From Oscarella lobularis (lineage: Eukaryota > Porifera > Homoscleromorpha > Homosclerophorida > Oscarellidae), in contig NC_089175.1 of the NCBI RefSeq assembly GCF_947507565.1, positions 4,391,733 to 4,455,732 of the forward strand: a DNA stretch of 64,000 bases, read 5' to 3'. This document shows, one piece after another, positions 1 to 10,932 of this stretch. The position numbers and the translations under genes are program-made. Every line of letters begins with the position of its first letter. Position 1 is the first letter of the stretch. Below the pieces are notes generated by a model. It was not told the origin of the DNA. It searched no databases and was given only the letters and a program-made list of their open reading frames with translations.

Positions 1-590
1 TTACCTTTTCTTTGGCTCCGTTGCCTCGATGAATAGATTAATGCAAGCGTAACAGCAACGTACGGTCCGTTTGACCATCCGTTTTCGGCGAGGAGAAGAA
101 ACTGAGACGGACACTATGGTTTGACCGTCGACGTGGCAGATGATCGCGCGAGCTGATCAGGCGACATAGCTACTCGTCTCACGCCGATCCAGAGCGCAAG
201 GTGTGTCGCCAAGTCGAAAGAGGCTAAAATTCGCCTTAGGCTAATTAGGGACAGATCGAGCCACTTGAAGGCGGGATCGTGAGAAGCAGCGGCTTTCCGT
301 ACAGAAAGCAGGCGCTCTCGCGCCATTCTTCGCCAATGCTTCGTGCAAGTCCACGAAACGTATCATTCATCGGGCCGGAGCGCGACTCCAACCAACTCGA
401 TCGATACTGGTACGGAAGCACGGCCGCGGCGAGCACGTACTGTACTCGATATCGATCGACGGCTTCAAGTTGTTCACGACGCGGCCCGAGTCGTAGGATC
501 GACGTCGACTGTAGACTTTCTGAGTCCATTGGGCTTGTCTGTTCGGGGAAGCGATCCAGATTATATACAGGTGTGCGCTTGCCTCGCTGT
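1..590. other. no gene recognised
   Basis: I see no splice-consistent coding region or known domain here. Open frames on both strands are short, overlap one another and are rich in CpG-derived arginine and serine, as expected of chance frames. The right edge runs into the promoter-proximal motif of the gene that follows. Confidence 0.5.
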
Positions 591-613
591 GATTTGCTAG
601 GCAAACTATAATC
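591..613 (+). promoter_or_regulatory. conserved start-proximal element of the secreted/membrane gene family
   Basis: GATTTGCT (591-598) is followed by CTATAATC (606-613), 18 bp before the ATG at 632. The same two motifs in the same order stand before the paralogue at 9102 (9071-9078, 9082-9089) and in the decayed copy (7038-7045, 7048-7055). The surrounding DNA is much less alike, so the element looks selected, or is the edge of the duplicated unit. It sits very close to the ATG, so it may mark the transcription start rather than act as a TATA box at -30. Confidence 0.5.
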
Positions 614-631
614 TAATCAAGACGCTGCATA

Positions 632-2509
632 ATGGCTGGCTTGCTTGTTGCCGCGATCGCTCTGCTCGCGACGCGTTCAGAGTCCGCTGCCGCCTATTTT
701 ATAGAAAACACCCTGATCGTTTCCCTGAAACCAACCAGGTTGGCCGAAACTTAGTTGCGCTCAAGCTGTCAACACATATCTTCCCTAATTGGATTCATTT
801 GTCTCTCGTCTACTGTAGCGTTCGGCGGCAGCTAAAGCCATACCAGGTTTTAGATAGTCCCGCGAATCAGTACGTTCACGTAGCGTTGAACGGATCGGTC
901 ACCTTGTGGTATCGGCGCAACAGTTCTGTCGGCGGCAATGTGCGCCTCATGAGCTGGGCAATTATGCCCTTCCACAGGGCTATTCCGAAAAACGACGCCA
1001 GATACAGCCAAATTTGGGACCGTGACGAATCGACGACGACATTGCGCCTGACGAAAATCGACGAGATTATTTTGAAGCAATCCTTCAGAGCCGTTGCCAA
1101 CGTCTATCCTGTACGCCTAACCACCACAAGTGGGACTGTCCATATATTAAAGGAAAGTGCGTCAAACAAGACAGTAGTTGTCAAATTTTCATTTGCCATT
1201 CTGTGCAGAGGACTATATACTAACAGTGGCTCAAGAGCGTCATCTGACTGGAAAAATTCAGCTCAAAGCAACTGTCGTTCAAGGAAGCCCTCCTATTTTC
1301 CTGACTCTCCGTAACTCGACGTCAAACAAATCCATAAATCTGTTGAAAGTCGCAAGCAACCCGGACGTTCACGTCGCTCTGATTGACTCATCAAAGCACA
1401 ATAATGTGAGTCAATTCATCATTGTTGCAGAGAACGCTGTGCGGATGGACGCAATCAAAGTGAACGTCTTTTTGCGAAGTAGTTTCTTACTAACTTGTGT
1501 AGACTGCTAGTAATTGTCTTCTGCAGATTTTGGTTCGCTATTGGGCTGTCAAGTCTTTGACTTGATCGACACGAATTCAACGCTAGTTTACGTTGAATGC
1601 GGCTATTATTCCTACCCAATTTCAACTGGTGAACTAGCGTGTACAGGCGTGAATTCAAACGTTTTCCGGCTTAGAAAGACGACGAGTGAACAAAATCACT
1701 GGCTTCATTCCATGTTTCCAGTCTACCTCCAATTTGTAGCAGAAAGCGCGAACATTAGAATGTGCGGCGACCTTTTTCTGGACTGCCTATTGAAAGTGAA
1801 AAACGGCTGGGAAAGCAAGATATATCTTGTGAAACTAAACTTCCGTGTCTCGTGCAAAGACGAAGATAAGCCACCAACGTCTTCTACTTCTGCAACGCCT
1901 AGCTCGCCGGCGGTACAGACTGTGTCTAATACTTTTATTTCTACACTAATACTGATATTTCTACAAAGATTTCTTCAGTTGCCTTGTGTCCAGTGCAAGA
2001 CAAATCTAATAGAACAATGTTGGCTGTTTCTGACGTCACGTTTGACAATGACAGCGCTGATGTGGCTTTCATTGCATCAGACGCCGGCAATATTACAGTG
2101 ACGATTGCTTTCAAGGACGGAAGAACGGTCTCATTTCAGAAACAAATTCAAGTGATTACGCCAGGTAAAGAAAATTAATACTAATGGTTGGTACAACACA
2201 CGTATGTACGTATAGATGAATCGCCAACAGCATTCTACCAGACTTATCAGATTGCGCTGATAGTTGTCAGCCTCGCCTTTCTTGGCCTGACGTGCGCGGT
2301 TTCTCTCTATCTCAGCCGCGTTAGATGCATTGCCAAAAAGAAGTAAGGAGTGCTGTACTACTGTAATGCAGTGTGCAAGAATTTAAATTTGTAGGGATTG
2401 TTCTACACATCAGCCACCCCAGAGTGGAGAGAGTCATACTGCTGTAGAATCTGAAGTGATGCATGTCAACCCGTTGTACCTCTCTAGCCAGGGAGCAAGC
2501 GTTGCATAA
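632..2509 (+). CDS. single-pass membrane protein of a local family, copy A
   Basis: A seven-exon gene, about 512 aa. Exons by GT-AG and reading frame: 632-738, 819-1156, 1209-1478, 1527-1912, 1969-2164, 2216-2342, 2395-2509; the summed length is a multiple of three. It starts with a signal peptide (MAGLLVAAIALLATRSESAA). A long N-glycosylated ectodomain follows, with scattered Cys pairs (LLGCQVF, VECGYYSYPIS, MCGDLFLDC), then a Ser/Thr/Pro stretch. One membrane helix (ALIVVSLAFLGLTCAVSLYL) and a short basic, tyrosine-bearing tail ending NPLYLSSQGASVA close the protein. The paralogue at 9102 confirms every exon, including the tail exon, which is easily missed because of an in-frame TAA at the preceding donor. 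I do not recognise the ectodomain. A cell-surface receptor or ligand role is inference. Confidence 0.85.
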
Positions 2510-2639
2510 CTCTGCTACGCAGTAGGAAAACCCTGATGAATGAATTAGAATTAGAGTAGTTCAATTTTCTAAACTTTTCTTTGGCCCTCCAGACTGCTTT
2601 GTCAATACTATAGTATAGTGAGAACGTGCTCAACACGTC

Positions 2640-2846
2640 GTCCAGACGGATTCACTGTACAGCAGTAAATGATCGGAAAAACACAACGCGCACAGCACAT
2701 CAGTTGCACACATATAGAAAAAACAGAGATAAAAACAAATAGGAAAAAAAAAGAGACGCCAATTCCGGACCGATCTCACCTCCGCTTCCTACGTTCTCAA
2801 GGTCCGCCAATCGTACCGCGGATTAGGCGCGTGCGTCAACCGTTTA
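2640..2846 (-). pseudogene. duplicated 3' end of UBASH3 (remnant)
   Basis: Bases 2640-2846 match 11081-11286, the 3'UTR and last ~18 codons of the UBASH3 gene, with scattered substitutions. Homology stops abruptly after the shared CGTGCGTCAAC. This is therefore a passenger carried with gene A in the segmental duplication of the gene B/UBASH3 border. It has no promoter or start and cannot encode the phosphatase. Confidence 0.8.
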
Positions 2847-2871
2847 CTCGCACGTCTCCCACGCTCGTCAT

Positions 2872-3846
2872 GCCTCTCACTTGCAAAATCGCGATTTTAG
2901 CCAAGTCTCAGCTGAGCGTGAAACAGGGACAAACGTCAGAACTGAGTTTCTCGGTTTCGGCATTTAGAAAGGACGACTTTAGTAAAAGACGACTTAGGCA
3001 TTTCTAGCTCTCCAAGTCCAACGTCATTCAGCCTGGCTGCTAATACAGCGAAGCATCGTTTCTCAGTGCAATCTTGCTATAAAAACTGGGTTCGATTCAG
3101 TCACAGTTACAGTGACATCTCAGACGACAAACGAGCTCAGCTCGTTCATCGTTCGACTCTTCATCGATTCAGAGGTAAAACTACCAAACTTTGATAACGA
3201 TATACGATTATTCTGCTGTTTTGTCACTTCAGAAACATGTGACCGTGTATCAAGCAACTGTAACTTCATGTGGACAGCCGCTCTAACAATTATAGACACC
3301 GGTTCAGGATTAGAGACAATTGATTCAACAGAAACGATCGGCTTTTTCTATGAGAAATTCTAATACCTTTGCGGATGTATCCATTACCGTGTCTTGCTGC
3401 AATGAAAGCGTCAATGTGTCCGCTATAGACGCGTCAGGAAACAGAGCTATCTGTTCGGTTAGCAGAGAAAGTCGTCCAGTCCCAGACTGCAGTCGAATTA
3501 CCTGTCTCAATGGAGGAATATGCGGAGGAGAAAGTACGTGTGTGTGCTTGAGAGGATACTACGGGGACGACTGTGGTCAAGGTAGTCGCGGTCAAAATCT
3601 ATTATTTATGATGACGGTTCTCTTCTCAGAGGGGTGTCCAATGCCGAGTCTTCCCAGTGGTGGACACGTCAGCGAGATGTCTAATTTTCACGTAGGAAGT
3701 ATGGTTGAAATTTCTTGTGAGGAAAATCATGAAATGATGGGCGAGAATTCGCTGACGTGCTGTTCGTTTGGGTGGGCTGGTTCGACTCCAATGTGCATCG
3801 ATAGCAGCAGCAGTAAGAAACACGCTTTGGTCGACGTGCACAAATG
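2872..3846 (+). CDS. EGF-sushi extracellular protein, partial model
   Basis: The exact gene start is not resolved. Visible parts in order: a beta-rich segment ending in a D-x-SGNRAICSV motif (about 3380-3465), typical of the end of an HYR-type module. Next comes one EGF module, CSRITCLNGGICGG to CVCLRGYYGDDCG (3488-3580). A GT-AG intron (about 3582-3630) follows, then one sushi/CCP module (CPMPSLPSGGHVSE ... CIDS, 3634-3800). The segment before 3360 needs at least one more splice that I cannot place. The gene begins just beyond the duplication breakpoint at 2846. It is probably secreted, with complement-like or adhesion modules; a decayed fragment of a larger gene is equally possible. Confidence 0.45.
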
Positions 3847-3849
3847 AAG

Positions 3850-4440
3850 GACTTTGACTTAGGTGGAGCTCATGCCGTGGAAAAGTCGACGATCCTTTGC
3901 TTTACCGTAGTTTTGGCTTCGATGGCGAAATATCTTGCTGCTGAATAACGATACGATGCCGTTCGTGTGAATATTTGCGTGAATTAGGAATAGACTTGCT
4001 TCTGCACAGCTGACGACGACGTGCCTAATCAGAAAAAACGGTTTTGCGTCTGTTTGTCCCCGTTTACTTCACGTTGAAAGAAATGTCCCCGACTGGGGCT
4101 CCTTTCGAAATTGACGCACCTGTGCAGTCCTTCCGCAAAGTAGACACCTACACAACGGCGATACGGTCTCGACTCACACCACAGTGGCCACGAAACACAA
4201 AATTCTGTGCCAACCCGGATATCACGTGTTTAGACATATGGTGTTATCAGAGATTAAATAGGAGACTGGTGGCAGACTAAGCTAAGAACGTCCAAAAATT
4301 CTAAAACTACAAAACAATGTCAGAACTCGGTCGCCCACTGTTATACCCATCAAGGTATCAAAGCCATACCCGTAGCAAGCGCGGTAAATACTACACAAAG
4401 CCAGTAAGAACAGGGCACTCTGAACCCGGATCCTTTTTTA
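3850..4440 (+). other. no clear gene; possible sushi-module remnant
   Basis: Around 4170-4240 one frame reads TTVATKHKILCQPGYHVF, which resembles the middle of a CCP module and could be a further or decayed exon of the preceding gene. I cannot join it by convincing splice sites. Nothing else is supported here. Confidence 0.25.
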
Positions 4441-4467
4441 CCTAAAAAAGAGCGCAGGTCTACTTAT

Positions 4468-4866
4468 TCAGCCAAGATTTTTTTCTAAAGAGCGTATACA
4501 TTGCGTACCCATTTTTAGCTCTACTGTTACATTGATGTCAGGACCAGTCTGGTCAGCAGCACCATGCAACTGTAGCACAGCAATAATTTTCTTCCCATTT
4601 GCTGCTTGCGTAAGAGACTCAATGACAAGCCTCACAGTTGTTGCAAGGTTTGTGATGACTGTGCACTGAGAATTCCAATGAGTAGAACGGTCTTCAATGA
4701 CATCGTCCTCAGATGTCTTGAACGCAGCATCTGCTAAGTTCGTAGCGCCGTCAGCAGTTCTGAAGCCGCTGACGTCAATCGTTATGTCCAAGCTGTCTCC
4801 TTCCTGGTAGGAAATCTCAGTCGAATCGCCTGGCTTCAAATCAATCACCCAGGTTTTCCCAGCGCC
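4468..4866 (-). CDS. terminal exon of an unrecognised extracellular protein
   Basis: A clean exon of about 132 codons. It opens after a polypyrimidine-AG acceptor (minus strand, acceptor near 4867) and ends in a stop at 4468-4470. The product is acidic and beta-rich (WVIDLKPGDSTEISYQEGD, DITIDVSGF, INVTVELKMGTQC) and looks like an Ig/beta-sandwich ectodomain piece. No upstream exon with a signal peptide could be placed between 4870 and 5300. It may be a remnant. Confidence 0.4.
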   Translation of the reverse strand, partial: GAGKTWVIDLKPGDSTEISYQEGDSLDITIDVSGFRTADGATNLADAAFKTSEDDVIEDRSTHWNSQCTVITNLATTVRLVIESLTQAANGKKIIAVLQLHGAADQTGPDINVTVELKMGTQCIRSLEKNLG

Positions 4867-5281
4867 TAGAATAAACAAAAAAATTAGAACCGTGTATTAA
4901 TTAATTAATAAGGTAGCGTTAGTGTAATTTATCTGCTCAATTGGTTTAGTAAATAACGTCTTATACAAAAAATCAATTCTGACTGGTGCTTTACCAAAGC
5001 AACAGCAACGTGTACCTTGAAATTGTACAGTACAATGGCAACGTCATAGACTAGACAGTCCATATGACATAATACAAAATTCGAGTGTGAACCGTATATA
5101 CGTGTATTAAATTCAATGAGGGGTTTATTAAAAGGGGGACCCGCTACCGAGACACCACGTTTGGCTTCCCAGAACGCATCATCAAAGTCACACGAACGCT
5201 TCATTCTGTGCCTTGGAGACTTGGGACGCACAGAAATAGCAGAAGCATTCAACAACTCAGTCTCAAGCATGATGATGCTCC

Positions 5282-5320
5282 GTAAAAGCATAGATCTCTT
5301 CTACTATCTATGGTAAAAGC
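5282..5320. mobile_element. 23-bp inverted-repeat insertion with 8-bp duplication
   Basis: The direct repeat GTAAAAGC occurs at 5282-5289 and 5313-5320. Between them lie 23 bp whose ends are inverted repeats (ATAGAT at 5290, ATCTAT before G at 5312). The interior CTCTTCT matches the insertion at 6882-6908. Size, termini and duplication fit the family described under 46313-46360. Confidence 0.65.
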
Positions 5321-5329
5321 ATGATAGCC

Positions 5330-6870
5330 TCTCGATAAAAGGGCCTGAGTACGCAATACGTCATAGGAATCAGCGTGAAAGAGCTTCGCAACCAAAGAAA
5401 AAGGAGAACATGCCAGTAACTAAAACCCAGACGCACCTGTGTGAAGTAAACTAGAGAAAAATAGCAGTTTGACCGCCACTGACGTCTTCATCATTGCTAG
5501 CTACCACTGGTTTAGAAGTATGCTTGTTGAAGATACGGGAATACGTCAAAATTCACTAATAGTTCACTTTGCGCGCGCTAAAATCGAAACAATTACTGTG
5601 AGGCCTACAGTTGAGGCCTACGCAATATGTTATTATTAGAACAACAAGTAAGGATTTAAAAAACGCGACAGGTTACACTACAGGTGCAACTTAGAGAAAC
5701 TTGAATTACAGCGGGCAATTCTCGAGCAAATCGTATTTCGTTATTTGCTGTCAAAGTACACATCACTGAAAAAGCCAAATATCTGGCTACTAGTAAGGCC
5801 TCACTGAGCTAGGCGCTACATCAGTCTAGACCCTGGCGGCCTTGCCGCAGGATTGGGCTAATCGTGAGTAGGCTATTAGCTCCCCCGTCATAGGGCCAGC
5901 CTACACAACCTCAAAGAAGCTCTTCAAACTAAGTCGTTTGGCTCTCCCATACACCAATAAGGCTTATCCTTGCTTTACCTTTTTGAGTTCTTTCAGCAAT
6001 CATGCCGTGATGATTCGATGCTGGGGAGCAGAGGCTGCCAACGGCTTGAGTGACATATCATCTGCAATAACTTGATTGAAATCATCTGAAACGTTCAAAT
6101 TCTCGCAGAGCTGATGATAGTTCACGGTTTCTTCAACGCGAAGGCGGTGCGATTGAGGCCGTCTTCAGATAATCATGTGATGTAACTAATCGTTGCCATA
6201 GTTACAGCTGGCACGCGCGCCGCCGCGACAACGAGCGAATTTCTTGGCACCGGTGCGATGTCGAGTCCTTGTCAAGTCGAAGCAAAGTTCGTTCCCTGAC
6301 GTTCGTCCTGTTTGGTCCATCATTGCGTCGTCCAAAGAACACGGACGCCAAAACACTGAAAGAAAACTTCTAGATTAGGACGAGTCGCCTAAGAGGCTCG
6401 GCCACTAACGCCCAGGACACCGGTTTCGAACAACCAGTTACTAAGTAATATGAGGAGCGGACGCGGGGTTCGAGAGAAGCTGTTAGCGATATTACTGATA
6501 AGGGCGGCTCGTTCTCACCGGGGGCCGTCGCCGCCCCACCAATTTAGTCCGTGAGTGCCGCGGCTTCACCGAGCGCGAACGCAAGTTCGATCTAGTGAGC
6601 ACTGGCCAAACTCAAGGTCAAAACTTGAAGCCGTCGAAGACGCCTCCGGCCACCGGCGGGCCCAACGGCGCACTAACAGGGCTGCCTACTCGGCTACTGT
6701 AGCTTAGCTAACTACGGCGAAAGGTGCGTAGGCACGCTGTAAATATACCTACCAGTTAGCTGCCACGGCTCCGGTCACAAAAAATACCCCAGCGACGATA
6801 CATTCAGCAGAGATAACTGCATTCAGCAGCCTGGGAAGTGTACAATACTGTACCATTCACGGTTCTGGGG
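5330..6870. other. non-coding intergenic DNA
   Basis: No gene seen. A few short direct repeats are present, such as GAGGCCTAC twice near 5600-5625 and CATTCAGCAG twice near 6800-6830. There is no coding continuity and no recognisable RNA gene. Confidence 0.5.
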
Positions 6871-6873
6871 TTC

Positions 6874-6916
6874 GGTGGATCATAGATACTCTTCTTCTAG
6901 TATCTATGGGTGGATC
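6874..6916. mobile_element. 27-bp inverted-repeat insertion with 8-bp duplication
   Basis: The direct repeat GGTGGATC occurs at 6874-6881 and 6909-6916. It encloses 27 bp with perfect 9-bp arms (ATAGATACT / AGTATCTAT) and an 8-base spacer. This is the same family as 5290-5312, with which it shares ATAGAT...CTCTTCT...ATCTATG. Confidence 0.7.
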
Positions 6917-7029
6917 GATGCCGCGTGTGGCTGCTGATCGTTCGGGTCGGGTCTGTCGGACCAGACGGCCACCGGGGCACAGAGAGATCTGATCCGACAT
7001 GGTCGGACTACGCGTGGTCGAGAGAGAAC

Positions 7030-7800
7030 GCTTTTCTGATTTGCTGGCTATAATCAAATTATAGCGTTCTCAACAAACCATTGTTCAATCGCTCAAAAGC
7101 TTCCTAGTTCCTACTGTACTAACGTGCGTATTAACCGTGACAGATAGCGGTCTAAAAACGGTCAGCCGAATAGAAAAATTTTCGTCTCAAGGGCGCCTGC
7201 GGTTCGAGGGAGAACAGAAATAACTCTCTGCACGCAATTCTACGTCCGTCAACACTGCCAAAGCTAGACTCGTGATATTGACACCAGTTCATTTATTTTC
7301 TTGCGGCGAACACTGCAGTCTTGACTCGTTGGGTTTTTATGTGGGCTTCCAGTTTCTTTGACTTGAACATCACTTCAACGTATAACGAGTCAGCAAAATC
7401 TCTAGCTTGACTGGTCTACCTAACAATAAGTCGTCGCACATTCTATAATGTGTGGCAACGTTTTCCTGGATTGCATGTTGAAGACGAAGAATGGCTAAAC
7501 AGCGTCAAGTATATACCACATAAAGACTACCACATAAAGACTCAACATCCGTCTCTCATGGAAAAGGAAAATAAGCCAAGAGCTGTTTCTCTTTCGACCT
7601 ACCTAATTCAGCTGCTCCTAGCTCCTAGCTCCGAGTCACCGCTAAAACTGTGTCTACTAAATGTCTGTACACCTCAGCCAGCCTTGTGTCCAGTACAAGA
7701 CAAACCTAACTATATCACTTTTGGTGACTGTGATTGCATTCAAAATGGAAGAACAGTATGGCAGCTAGAGAAAAATAAATACTGTTGGTTGGTATTACGT
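7030..7800 (+). pseudogene. decayed copy of the membrane-protein family (psi-1)
   Basis: Segments collinear with gene B survive: the start-proximal element (7038-7055), exon 2-like sequence (about 7165-7215), and exon 3-like pieces. Among the latter, about 7335-7385 matches the LLGCQVFDSI region, 7446-7495 reads MCGNVFLDCMLK then a stop, and 7655-7765 retains CTPQPALCPVQDKPN and QNGRTV. Frames are broken by stops and deletions throughout. Confidence 0.75.
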
Positions 7801-8123
7801 GGTTAGTATTACGTACTTGCAATGAATCGTTCTGCGCACGGAAACCGTTGAACACTCCACTTTCAAGTAGCAGGAAGTCTGCACAGGTTCGTTTCAAACG
7901 AAAGTCAGCGACAGCCTGAACTCGTTACTTCTGACACGGTGATGGGTCGCTGACTCTAGATCCAATTAAACTAGCTGCCGCGCCGCTCGAGCAGGCAGTC
8001 CGCGTCGCGGAACTCCTGGATACCACGCGGCGGCTGAAACTTGGCTTCTATACGCCAGCAGACTAATTGACTTAGATAAGCAATCAGTCGTGCGCTCAGT
8101 CTTTCAGTGGATGGTATGATCGC

Positions 8124-8640
8124 ATGGCGGTTGGCGTCAGAGTCCCTCTAGCGTTTACAATTGTCGCTATGCTGAGGTTCACATATTCAAAGTCCGCCAG
8201 GGCCGCCTATTTGGTACAAACACCCTGCCCCACCTCCGAGTCTGAGTCATCACTTGGAAACCACCAGGGTACTCCAACTGTACGCAATTTACAGATCCAC
8301 TTTTGTCTCTAGCGTTTGATCACAGCTAAAGCCTACATGTATAGCGTACGACGTATTGAATACAGTTCCAAAAATCAATACATTCACGTACAGCTCAGCA
8401 ACTTTGTGTGTATCAACACAGTTCTGCCAAAAGTAGTAGTAGTAGTCTGCTCTAATGAACTGGTCAGCTATTCCGTTCAACAGGCGTATTCCGAAGAACA
8501 AGGCCAGATGACGAATCATGATCGACGGCCACCTCGGCCCACCTCGCGAGGATTGACGAGCGCATTTTGGGAGACAATCCTTCAAAGCCCCCATTTGGGC
8601 TTACGTCACTAAAGGTCTACCTAAATTTTTCAGGAAGTGG
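8124..8640 (+). pseudogene. decayed copy of the membrane-protein family (psi-2)
   Basis: It corresponds to the N-terminal half of gene A. A degenerate signal-peptide exon (8124-8265) is followed by an intron remnant ending TCTCTAG near 8311. A broken exon 2 then carries AAAAATCAATACATTCACGT (8371-8390), aligned with the NQYVHV coding stretch of genes A and B. Frameshifts and stops are frequent. It retains the first intron that gene A has and gene B lacks. Confidence 0.7.
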
Positions 8641-9070
8641 AACAGAGAGTTCGCCAAACAAGAGAATCTCCGCTTTCATTCAGAAACGAATTTGTCAATA
8701 AAATAAAATAAATGCTATTATTGGTACTGTATGCATGTATAGACAATCAATCACCTGTGATTCCAGAGGTAAATCTACGCAACTTGTACACGATTTTGTA
8801 ACTGTGTATTGAACATAAACACAGGATTGAAGACAATAGAGCATAAAGAACTTGAACTGTTGACCGCTGACAATACATTGATTCAGCATCGTGGGAAATG
8901 AGTTGCCAGATCGATAATTTGATCAAGTGAGTCTGACCCGCGATCACTTGCCCGCGATGCTCTGGCAGTGATTAGTACACTCACAAAAAGCTTTGTCACG
9001 GTTTCTCCACGTCGTCGCGTGTAGTAATCCTTCTCGGATAGGGGCTGGTGATCTTACTGAAAGCGTTTCT

Positions 9071-9089
9071 GATTTGCTGTCCTATAATC
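9071..9089 (+). promoter_or_regulatory. conserved start-proximal element of gene B
   Basis: GATTTGCT (9071-9078) and CTATAATC (9082-9089) lie just before the ATG at 9102, matching the arrangement at 591-613 and 7038-7055. Confidence 0.5.
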
Positions 9090-9101
9090 AAATTAAAGTA
9101 T

Positions 9102-10932
9102 ATGATGGCGAACGGTGACCTGCTAGCAATGGTCGCTCTGGTCGCGACGTGGTCTGCTGTCTCGGTGGAAAGCAAATTGACCGTGTCACTCAAACCAACC
9201 AGTGTTCAATCGCAGCTAAAGCCTATAGCGTACGACGTATTGAATAGTCCCAAAAATCAATACGTTCACGTTGCTTTGAGCGGATCGGCAACTTTGTCCT
9301 ATGTGTATCAGAGCGGTTCTGCCAAAAGTAGCTTGCGTCTAATGAACTGGTCAATTATGCCCTTCAACAGACCTATTCCAAAAAACGACGCCAGATACAG
9401 AGAGACGTGGCACCGTCTTAACGAATCAACGGCCGTGACGACACTTCACCTCACGAAGATCGACGAGACCATTTCGAGACAATCATTCAAAGCTGTTGCT
9501 TACGTCATTCCTAGAAGCCTAACTTCTATAAGCGGAATTGTTCACTTCATAAAAGAAAGTACGTCACCAGTGGCAGTCTTGGTTGTGCGTTAGTTCCATT
9601 CTGTGCAGAGGCTTATACATTTGCAGCGGTTCAGGAACGTCAGTTGAATGGAAAAATTCGTCTTAAGGCATCTGTGGTTCAGGGAAACCTTCCTGTTTCC
9701 TTGACTGTCTGGAATTCTACGTCGAAAAAAGTGCTTAGTCTGATAAAAGTCACAAGCAAGCCCGACGTTTACGTCACGCTGCCAGTGATTGACTCATTGA
9801 AGCATAGCAATGAAAGTCAATTCACTTTTGTTGTGGATAACGATGTGCGGATTGACACAATCAAAGTGAACGTTATTCTACGAAGTAGTTATATACTAAG
9901 TTGGATAGTCTTGTTAATGATCGTCTTCTGCGCAGATTTTGGTCCTTTGTTGGGGTGCCAAGTCTTTGACTCAATCGACGTCAATTCAACGTTAGTTTAC
10001 ATCGAATGCGGTTTTTATTCCTACCCAATTTCAACTGGTGAACTGACGTGTGCAGGTATTAATTCAAACGTTTTTCGGCTTAGGAAGACAACGAGTCAAC
10101 AAAATCGCTGGCTTCGTGGCATGTTTCCTGTCTACTTCCAATTTGTGACAGAAAGTGCTAACATTAAAATGTGCGGAAGCATTTTCTTGGATTGCAAGCT
10201 AATGGCAAAGAATGGCTGGGAAAGTAAAATTTACCATACAAGATTCAACTTCCGTCTTCCGTGTGAAGACGGACCAACAGCTGTTTCACTTCCCACTTCT
10301 GCAACACCTAGTTCGCCACTAACTACCACTGAACCTGTAACGTCTGATATTCCGTCTACTATTGCTCCAAGTGTTTGTACACCTGCTTTGTGTCCAGTGC
10401 AAGATAGACCTAATCTGACAACGCCGGCTGTCTCTTACGCCACTTTTGATGGTCAAGATGTCAATGAAAGCGCTGATGTGGCTCTCATTGCATCAGACGC
10501 TAGCAATATCACATTGACAGTCGCCTTCAAAGACGGAAGAACGGTCTCTTTTCAGAAACGGATTCAAGTGATTACGGCAGGTAGAGGAAAACTGCTACTG
10601 ATGTATTACAGTACATACATATCATCGTATAGATGAATCACCAACGGTATCCTGCCAGACTAATCAGACTTATCAGACTGCACTGATAGTCGTTAGCCTC
10701 ACCTTTTTTGGTCTGACGTGCGCGGTTTCTCTCTATTTCATCTACGTCAGATGCATCACCAAAAAGAAGTAAGGAGACAGAGGAAATACCATTGTAGTAT
10801 GCCAGAATTCGAATCTGTAGGAATTCTTCTACGCCTCAACCTCAGAGTGACAATAGTCATGCTGTGGTAGAATCTGAATGTATGCATGTCAACCCGTCGT
10901 ACCTTTCCAGTCAGGGAGCAAGCGTTGCGTAA
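9102..10932 (+). CDS. single-pass membrane protein of a local family, copy B
   Basis: Five exons: 9102-9558, 9609-9884, 9936-10580, 10633-10768, 10821-10932, giving 541 aa. It has a signal peptide (MMANGDLLAMVALVATWSAV). The ectodomain is about 60-70 % like copy A by eye, with a longer Ser/Thr/Pro linker before CTPALCPVQD. It has a membrane helix (ALIVVSLTFFGLTCAVSLYF) and a tail ending NPSYLSSQGASVA. The first intron of copy A is absent here: the two exons are joined exactly at KPTSVQSQLKP. The 51-bp intron 9885-9935 is stop-free and a multiple of three, so retention would insert a hydrophobic stretch (SYILSWIVLLMIVFCA). Function unknown. Both intact copies are transcribed toward UBASH3. Confidence 0.88.

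Noticed and set aside
4930-5291. Minus-strand 120-codon frame as a gene
   Set aside because: No domain, no splice support, composition like non-coding DNA, and it overlaps the edge of a hairpin insertion.
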